Positions 5,864-9,739 of a DNA stretch of 9,739 bases are shown piece after piece. The DNA is taken from contig DATLBY010000485.1 in assembly GCA_035526665.1 (NCBI GenBank), forward strand, positions 1 through 9,739, in the 5' to 3' direction. This stretch comes from DATLBY01 sp035526665 (GTDB lineage: Bacteria; Acidobacteriota; Terriglobia; Bryobacterales; Bryobacteraceae). Made by a program: the position numbers and the translations under genes. The notes beneath the pieces are model-generated. The model was not told where the DNA came from and made no database searches. It worked only from the letters and a program-made list of their open reading frames with translations. Every line of letters starts with the position of its first letter. The stretch's first letter is position 1.

Positions 5864-6376
5864 CTACTCCTTCTCCCCGGAGACTGTCTCCGCGCCTGAC
5901 CGCTCATCCAATTCCGCTGCTGCCGGCGTGGGCGCTCCAGGCGCCACGGGAGCACCGGGCATAGCCGGCACAACTGCTCCCATCATCTGCTGTTCGGCCG
6001 TTGGCATCTGCGGCGCCGCGACGGGCGGAGCAGGCTTCCGGTGGGCGCGCTTCTCACGAGCCTTCTTACGCTTCTCAATGCGCTTCATCTTCTCGTCGAT
6101 CCGGACGGTAATGAATTTCATCACCAGATCGGATACGCGCAAGCGGCGTTCGATCTCTTTCACCGTCTCGGGTCCGGCGGTGAACTGGATGAGAATGTAG
6201 TTGCCCTCCGCGCGCTTCTGGATTTTATATGCCAGCTTGCGGACGCCCCACTTCTCTTCCTTATCCACCGTGCCACCGGCGGCGGTCACAATTCCCTTCA
6301 CCTGTTCGATGATGGGATTGAACTCCTCCTCGGTGGCATCGGGCCTAACTATGAACAGCTCTTCGTAGATCCTCAT
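5864..6376 (-). CDS. rpsF: 30S ribosomal protein bS6 with long Pro/Ala-rich C-terminal tail
   Basis: bS6 pairs with bS18 on 16S rRNA. Residues 1-95 are the complete bS6 fold: MRIYEELFIVRPDATEEE, WGVRKLAYKIQKRAEGNYIL (43-62) and LRVSDLVMKFITVRIDEK (79-96). A Lys/Arg-rich helix follows (97-115). A tail of about 55 residues rich in Pro, Ala and Met (APPVAAPQMPTAEQQMMGA, then GAPVAPGAPTPAAAE) ends acidic. E. coli bS6 has an acidic tail that RimK modifies with glutamate; this tail is longer and mostly non-acidic, ending SGEKE. The ATG overlaps the pth stop as ATGA (6373-6376), with GAGG in the pth end as ribosome binding site. I could not recognise an S6:S18-binding RNA leader upstream. Confidence 0.96.
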   Translation of the reverse strand: MRIYEELFIVRPDATEEEFNPIIEQVKGIVTAAGGTVDKEEKWGVRKLAYKIQKRAEGNYILIQFTAGPETVKEIERRLRVSDLVMKFITVRIDEKMKRIEKRKKAREKRAHRKPAPPVAAPQMPTAEQQMMGAVVPAMPGAPVAPGAPTPAAAELDERSGAETVSGEKE

Positions 6377-6978
6377 TCTTCCTCATTTTGTAAGCCTCGG
6401 GCGCGACGATTGTATTTCGTCATGGACTTTTCGACGCCCTCCGCGATTATGGATTCGACTGCCCGCGCTGCCAGATCGAGCAACTCATCCAATTCCTGCA
6501 TCTGGGCCTTCTTGAACTGGCCCAGTACAAAATCCGCTCCATTCCGGATCGGCTGACCCGGGTGGACTCCCAGGCGAACCCGGGGAAATTCGTTATTGCC
6601 GACCGCTGCAATCACCGATAACACGCCATTATGGCCCGCCGCCGAACCGCCCGGCCGGATGCGAATGGCTGTCCATGGCAGGTCGAGCTCATCGTAGACA
6701 ACCAGCAGACGTTCCAGCGGGACCTCATAGCGAACCATCAGCGACTTCACCGATGGACCGCTTACATTCATAAACGTCTGCGGCTTGGCCAGCAGCACGG
6801 TGCTGCCGGCAATGCTTCCGTTCCCGACCAATGCGTTGGAATCCCGCCGGTTGATGCGGATACTGTTCGCAACCGCCAGCCGGTCCAAGACCAAAAAACC
6901 CAGGTTATGCGGCGTGTTCTCGTACTCGGGTCCAGGATTTCCCAAACCCACCACAAGCCAGTTCGCCGGGTCAGCCAC
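6373..6978 (-). CDS. pth: peptidyl-tRNA hydrolase
   Basis: Pth releases tRNA from peptidyl-tRNAs that drop off ribosomes. The 201-residue protein carries all landmarks of the bacterial enzyme: LVVGLGNPGPEYENTPHNLG (8-27) with N14 and the catalytic H24, KPQTFMNVSG (65-74) with N71, VVYDELDLP (93-101) with D96, and GGSAAGHNGVLSV (110-122) with N117. The residue before the catalytic-site His is Pro (TPH), where many bacteria have Arg (TRH). The start is GTG at 6978; no later start would keep the first strand. The ribosome binding site is weak, only AG-rich sequence running from the end of the gene before it. It lies nine bases after rplY, and its stop overlaps rpsF. Grouping with ribosomal proteins fits its translation-rescue role. 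Confidence 0.96.
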   Translation of the reverse strand: MADPANWLVVGLGNPGPEYENTPHNLGFLVLDRLAVANSIRINRRDSNALVGNGSIAGSTVLLAKPQTFMNVSGPSVKSLMVRYEVPLERLLVVYDELDLPWTAIRIRPGGSAAGHNGVLSVIAAVGNNEFPRVRLGVHPGQPIRNGADFVLGQFKKAQMQELDELLDLAARAVESIIAEGVEKSMTKYNRRARGLQNEEE

Positions 6979-6987
6979 GCCAGGCGA

Positions 6988-7659
6988 CTACTTCTTCTTG
7001 CCCTTTTCTTCGGCGGGCGCTTCTTCGTCCTTCTTGCCCTTCTTGATCACTTCCGGCTCTGGAACCGCGGCCACAACGGCTTCCTCGGCTACCGGCTCGG
7101 CCTTCAACGCGATCACATGCGAGATCACGGCGTCCGGCGGACTCAGCAGCTTCATGGACCCGCTCAGCGGGATCTCGCTGGCACGGATGCTCTGGCCGAT
7201 GCTCAGATCGGCCACATCGACGTCGAAGACCTCCGGAATATCGTCGGGCAGGCATTCAATTTCGATTTCGCGGGTAATGATCTCGTGCAAACCGCCCTGA
7301 AGCTTAACGCCCTTGGGGTCGCCATGAGGGTGGACGGGCACCTTCACCACAATGCGCTTGGAAAGGTCGATCCGCTTCAAATCGATATGCAGCAGCTTGC
7401 CTTTGATGGGATCGTGCTGCCAGTCCACCACCATCACAGGAGCCGTTGCGCCTTGAATGTCGATATTGAAAATCGTATTGTGCCCGGTGTTGCTCTTCAG
7501 GATCGCGTTGACGTCCTTAGGATTAACCGAAATGGCGATCGGATCGGCGCCGGTTCCATAAATGACCGCCGGAGAGAAACCGCGCACGCGCAGCCTGCGG
7601 GCTTCATTCTTGCCGCGGGTTTCGCGGGGCTCAGCGGCAATCGTAATATCTTTTCTCAT
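6988..7659 (-). CDS. rplY: 50S ribosomal protein bL25, long CTC/TL5 form
   Basis: bL25 binds 5S rRNA. The 223-residue product is the two-domain CTC/TL5 type (E. coli bL25 has 94 residues, N-domain only). The N-domain covers about 4-95, with RETRGKNEARRLRVRGFSPA (12-31), VIYG (32-35) and the DPIKGKLLHIDLKRID stretch (83-98). The C-terminal TL5 domain (about 100-185) has the family's HPHGDPKGVKLQGG (110-123), REIEIECLPDDIPE (130-143) and SPPDAVISHV (173-182). A tail of about 35 residues rich in Ala, Glu and Lys ends in KGKKK. AGGAG lies upstream of the ATG. The gene starts 20 bases after prs, the order seen in many bacteria. The symbol ctc is also used. Confidence 0.96.
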   Translation of the reverse strand: MRKDITIAAEPRETRGKNEARRLRVRGFSPAVIYGTGADPIAISVNPKDVNAILKSNTGHNTIFNIDIQGATAPVMVVDWQHDPIKGKLLHIDLKRIDLSKRIVVKVPVHPHGDPKGVKLQGGLHEIITREIEIECLPDDIPEVFDVDVADLSIGQSIRASEIPLSGSMKLLSPPDAVISHVIALKAEPVAEEAVVAAVPEPEVIKKGKKDEEAPAEEKGKKK

Positions 7660-7679
7660 GTGTGACTCCTGAAATTCTG

Positions 7680-8624
7680 TTAGACGAACAGCGTACTGAT
7701 GGAACCGCCTTCGTGAATGGACTGGATAGCGCGGGCCAGAAGGGGGGCGACAGAGAGCGTGCGGATGCGGCTGCAGCGCCGGGCCTCTTCCTTCAGCGGA
7801 ATGGAGTTAGTGACTACCACTTCTCGAATCTGCGATTCCTCTATTCGTTTCACCGCCAGACCTGACAGCACCGCGTGTGTGGCGCAGGCCGAGACGCTCG
7901 CGGCTCCCTGTTTCAGCAGAGCCTCCGCGCCCTTGACCAGCGTGCCGGCGGTATCGATCAGATCGTCCACAATAATGCAATTACGGCCAGCCACATCACC
8001 GATGATGTGCATGACCTCGGCCACGTTCGCTTCCTCGCGCCGCTTATCAATAATGGCCAGGGGCGCATTCAAACGCTTGGCAAACGCCCTGGCACGCTCC
8101 ACACCGCCGGCATCGGGCGATACCACTGTCAGATCCGAGTGCGCGCTGGCGCGGAAATGATCGATCATGACAGGGGCGGCAAACAGGTGATCCACCGGGA
8201 TATCGAAAAAACCCTGAATCTGCGCCGCATGCAGATCGAGCGCCAGAATCCGGTCGGCGCCCGCCCTTTCGAGCAGACTTGCCACCAGCTTGGCCGATAT
8301 AGGAACGCGCGGCTTGTCCTTGCGATCCTGTCTGGCGTACCCATAATAGGGTAACACTGCGGTGATGCGCTCTGCAGAAGCGCGCTTCAGAGCGTCGATC
8401 ATCAGGAGCAGTTCGAAGAGATGGGTCTCTACGGGAGTGCTGGTGGGCTGCATGGCAAACGCGTCCACACCCCTAACGTTTTCTTTTATTTGCAGGTGAA
8501 TTTCGCCGTCCGCAAAGGTCTTGACGGCAATGTCGCCAGCCTCGCATCCAAGGCAGCCACAGACGTCGGCGGCCAGCGCGGGGTTGGCGTTGCCCGTGAA
8601 AATCTTTACTCGATCGAAATTCAT
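7680..8624 (-). CDS. prs: ribose-phosphate pyrophosphokinase (PRPP synthase)
   Basis: Prs makes PRPP from ribose 5-phosphate and ATP in the cytoplasm, feeding nucleotide, His and Trp synthesis and the Apt reaction encoded just upstream. From the ATG at 8624 the product has 314 residues, close to the 315 of E. coli. It shows FADGEIHLQI (37-46), the ATP-site PYYGYARQDRK (92-102), LDLHAAQIQGFFDIPVDHL (129-147), SPDAGGVERAR (169-179), the flexible catalytic loop DKRREE (193-198) and the PRPP loop VDDLIDTAGT (219-228), all hallmarks of class I Prs. An in-frame ATG at 8651 would add nine residues (ASPKPVRA type). I prefer 8624 because the family starts here and because its ATG overlaps the ispE stop as ATGA (8621-8624). 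Neither start has a strong ribosome binding site, so coupling to ispE is likely. Confidence 0.97.
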   Translation of the reverse strand: MNFDRVKIFTGNANPALAADVCGCLGCEAGDIAVKTFADGEIHLQIKENVRGVDAFAMQPTSTPVETHLFELLLMIDALKRASAERITAVLPYYGYARQDRKDKPRVPISAKLVASLLERAGADRILALDLHAAQIQGFFDIPVDHLFAAPVMIDHFRASAHSDLTVVSPDAGGVERARAFAKRLNAPLAIIDKRREEANVAEVMHIIGDVAGRNCIIVDDLIDTAGTLVKGAEALLKQGAASVSACATHAVLSGLAVKRIEESQIREVVVTNSIPLKEEARRCSRIRTLSVAPLLARAIQSIHEGGSISTLFV

Positions 8625-9565
8625 TGCGCGTACCGGCTTCGGGGAGGCCATAGCTGTTCAGACATGTGTTCCCGCAACTGCCGCCACCATAACGCCTGGT
8701 AACTCCGGCGGCTCACAAGGGTAACCGGGAAAGCCTTCTCCTTTGTAAATTTGGGAAGAGCGCGCTTCAGCGCTTCCTGTGAGGGAAAGATGCCGAAGAG
8801 GGCGGCCCCACTGCCCGACATCCGCGCCGGACTTGCTCCAAGTTGCTGTAACCTTCGCCTGACTGAACCTAGCTGAGGATGCTGCCGGAATACCACAGAC
8901 TCAAAATCATTGTGACAGAACCGGGACCAACCCTCGGCTGGCAGCCCTGCCCCCAACGACATGGCGAGAGAACCGCAAATACTCAGTTTAGGGGAGGGTG
9001 CCACGCTAGTCAATCCCAGTGCCTGGTAGGCCTGAGCGGTGGAGACATGAATATCCGGGCTGATCACCATGGCCGGGCCGGCGGCGATGTCCGGCAAGGG
9101 ATACAGTTCAGTCCCCCGGCCCAGGCCAAGCGCGGATCCACCCAGGAGGAAAAAAGGCACGTCGCTTCCCAGGTCCCCCGCTATTTCGATCAGCCGGTCC
9201 CAGCGGATAGCGCGACCTGTGAGAACCGGGAGCGCGAGCAGAACCGCGGCGGCATCACTCGATCCCCCGCCCAGGCCGCCTCCCATCGGGATCACCTTGG
9301 CCAGCTTCATATGCACAGCGGCGCTGAGCTTCAGGGCATTGAGAACGGCACGGGCAGCCTTCACCACCAGATTGTCCGGAATATCGGAGTCGACTATGAT
9401 GGAGGTCCGCTTTGCGCGCGCGTATTCCAGCGTGAGAGTATCTGCCAGGGAAATCGTCTGGAAGATCGTTTTCAGGTCGTGGAAGCCGTCAGGCCGTTTC
9501 GCCACGACCTCCAGCGACAGATTGATCTTCGCCAGGGCTTTTACCCGCACAATCCGGGGCGTCAT
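8621..9565 (-). CDS. ispE: 4-diphosphocytidyl-2-C-methyl-D-erythritol kinase
   Basis: IspE phosphorylates CDP-methylerythritol in the non-mevalonate (MEP) pathway to isoprenoid precursors. The 314-residue GHMP kinase has the substrate-site ALAKINLSLEV (10-20, K13), KRPDGFHDLKTIFQTISL (23-40), the ATP-binding loop PMGGGLGGGSSDAAA (93-107), the catalytic-site GSDVPFFL (133-140, D135) and the third GHMP motif MSGSGAALFGIF (249-260). The length is somewhat above the E. coli enzyme (283). The last 15 or so residues (SEQLWPPRSRYAQ) extend past the conserved RSYQALWW end. The ATG lies three bases after the apt stop and its own stop overlaps the prs start. The ribosome binding site is poor, so translation is probably coupled to apt. 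No tRNA gene separates it from prs, unlike in some bacteria with this order. Confidence 0.96.
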   Translation of the reverse strand: MTPRIVRVKALAKINLSLEVVAKRPDGFHDLKTIFQTISLADTLTLEYARAKRTSIIVDSDIPDNLVVKAARAVLNALKLSAAVHMKLAKVIPMGGGLGGGSSDAAAVLLALPVLTGRAIRWDRLIEIAGDLGSDVPFFLLGGSALGLGRGTELYPLPDIAAGPAMVISPDIHVSTAQAYQALGLTSVAPSPKLSICGSLAMSLGAGLPAEGWSRFCHNDFESVVFRQHPQLGSVRRRLQQLGASPARMSGSGAALFGIFPSQEALKRALPKFTKEKAFPVTLVSRRSYQALWWRQLREHMSEQLWPPRSRYAQ

Positions 9566-9568
9566 GCT

Positions 9569-9739
9569 TCAGTAATGCACTAGGGAATGGATCTCGTAAT
9601 GCGGCAGCTTTTTGCGGCCCTCCAGGAAATCCAGCTCAATTACAAATCCATAGCCGGCGATATGGCCGCCGAGCTTTTCAATCAGCCGGGCGCAGGCCGC
9701 CGCCGTGCCGCCGGTAGCGAGCACATCGTCCACTACCAG
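9569..9739 (-). CDS. apt: adenine phosphoribosyltransferase, C-terminal part
   Basis: Only the last 56 residues are in the window; the gene continues past the right edge. They begin with the PRPP-binding loop LVVDDVLATGGTAAA, followed by ARLIEKLGGHIAGYGFVIEL and the Apt-type ending FLEGRKKLPHYEIHSLVHY. The VDD(V/L)LATGGTA loop and the GRKKL near the C-terminus are typical of Apt, which converts adenine and PRPP to AMP for purine salvage. The stop lies three bases before ispE. The gene sits at the head of the run that includes prs, so the maker and one user of PRPP share the transcript. Confidence 0.9.
   Translation of the reverse strand: MVVDDVLATGGTAAACARLIEKLGGHIAGYGFVIELDFLEGRKKLPHYEIHSLVHY

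Noticed and set aside
6631..7665. A 344-codon open frame on the plus strand
   Set aside because: It lies antisense to pth and rplY, both unmistakable. Its composition (His, Arg, Gln rich) is that of a reverse-strand shadow in GC-rich DNA, and no family is recognisable.
8621..8700. A tRNA-Gln gene between ispE and prs
   Set aside because: Some bacteria with this gene order have one there, but here the two genes overlap by four bases and leave no room.
8879..9583. A 234-codon open frame on the plus strand
   Set aside because: It is antisense to ispE, whose motifs are complete. No protein-like motif appears in the reverse reading.

Overview
The window is about 60% GC (estimated by eye) and carries a compact, ordinary bacterial chromosomal segment. 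It has no rRNA, tRNA, insertion sequence, CRISPR array or phage gene that I can see. The right half has the minus-strand order apt - ispE - prs - rplY/ctc - pth - rpsF - rpsR - rplI. Together with the left-hand genes (a KEYxxGVEVF/TolB-like regulator, a DUF892 protein, secreted proteins with TTG starts), this suggests an Acidobacteriota, perhaps of the Solibacter/Bryobacter kind. That placement rests on recalled family and gene-order knowledge, not on a search.

Left part (1-1769). A divergent pair of genes is separated by a short intergenic region. On the minus strand is nuoA, encoding a membrane subunit of respiratory complex I. It runs into the start of a gene cut by the window edge that begins with a signal peptide and does not look like nuoB. 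On the plus strand is cysE (serine O-acetyltransferase, first step of cysteine synthesis). Its stop codon overlaps the TTG start of a small secreted matrixin-like zinc protease.

Middle (1779-4984, all minus strand). A zinc-binding protein made only of a MetE-type catalytic barrel (3776-4984) comes first in the direction of transcription. Next is a DUF892 ferritin-like protein fused to a second, C-terminal domain (2749-3654). Last is a short regulator-like protein with a KEYxxGVEVF DNA-binding-type domain and a TolB/FlgO-like domain but no TPR repeats (1779-2723). The last two are 25 bases apart and probably co-transcribed.

Right part (5099-9739, all minus strand). This is a tightly packed housekeeping run: adenine salvage (apt), isoprenoid precursor synthesis (ispE), PRPP synthesis (prs), ribosomal proteins bL25, bS6, bS18 and bL9, and peptidyl-tRNA hydrolase (pth). 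Gaps are at most about 20 bases, with ATGA stop/start overlaps at ispE/prs and pth/rpsF. A GC-rich hairpin just after rplI may end the transcript.

No clearly new multi-gene system is visible. The points most worth a second look are the DUF892 fusion with its TPR-less regulator neighbour, the cysE-coupled secreted protease, the barrel-only MetE homologue, and the non-nuoB gene that follows nuoA.
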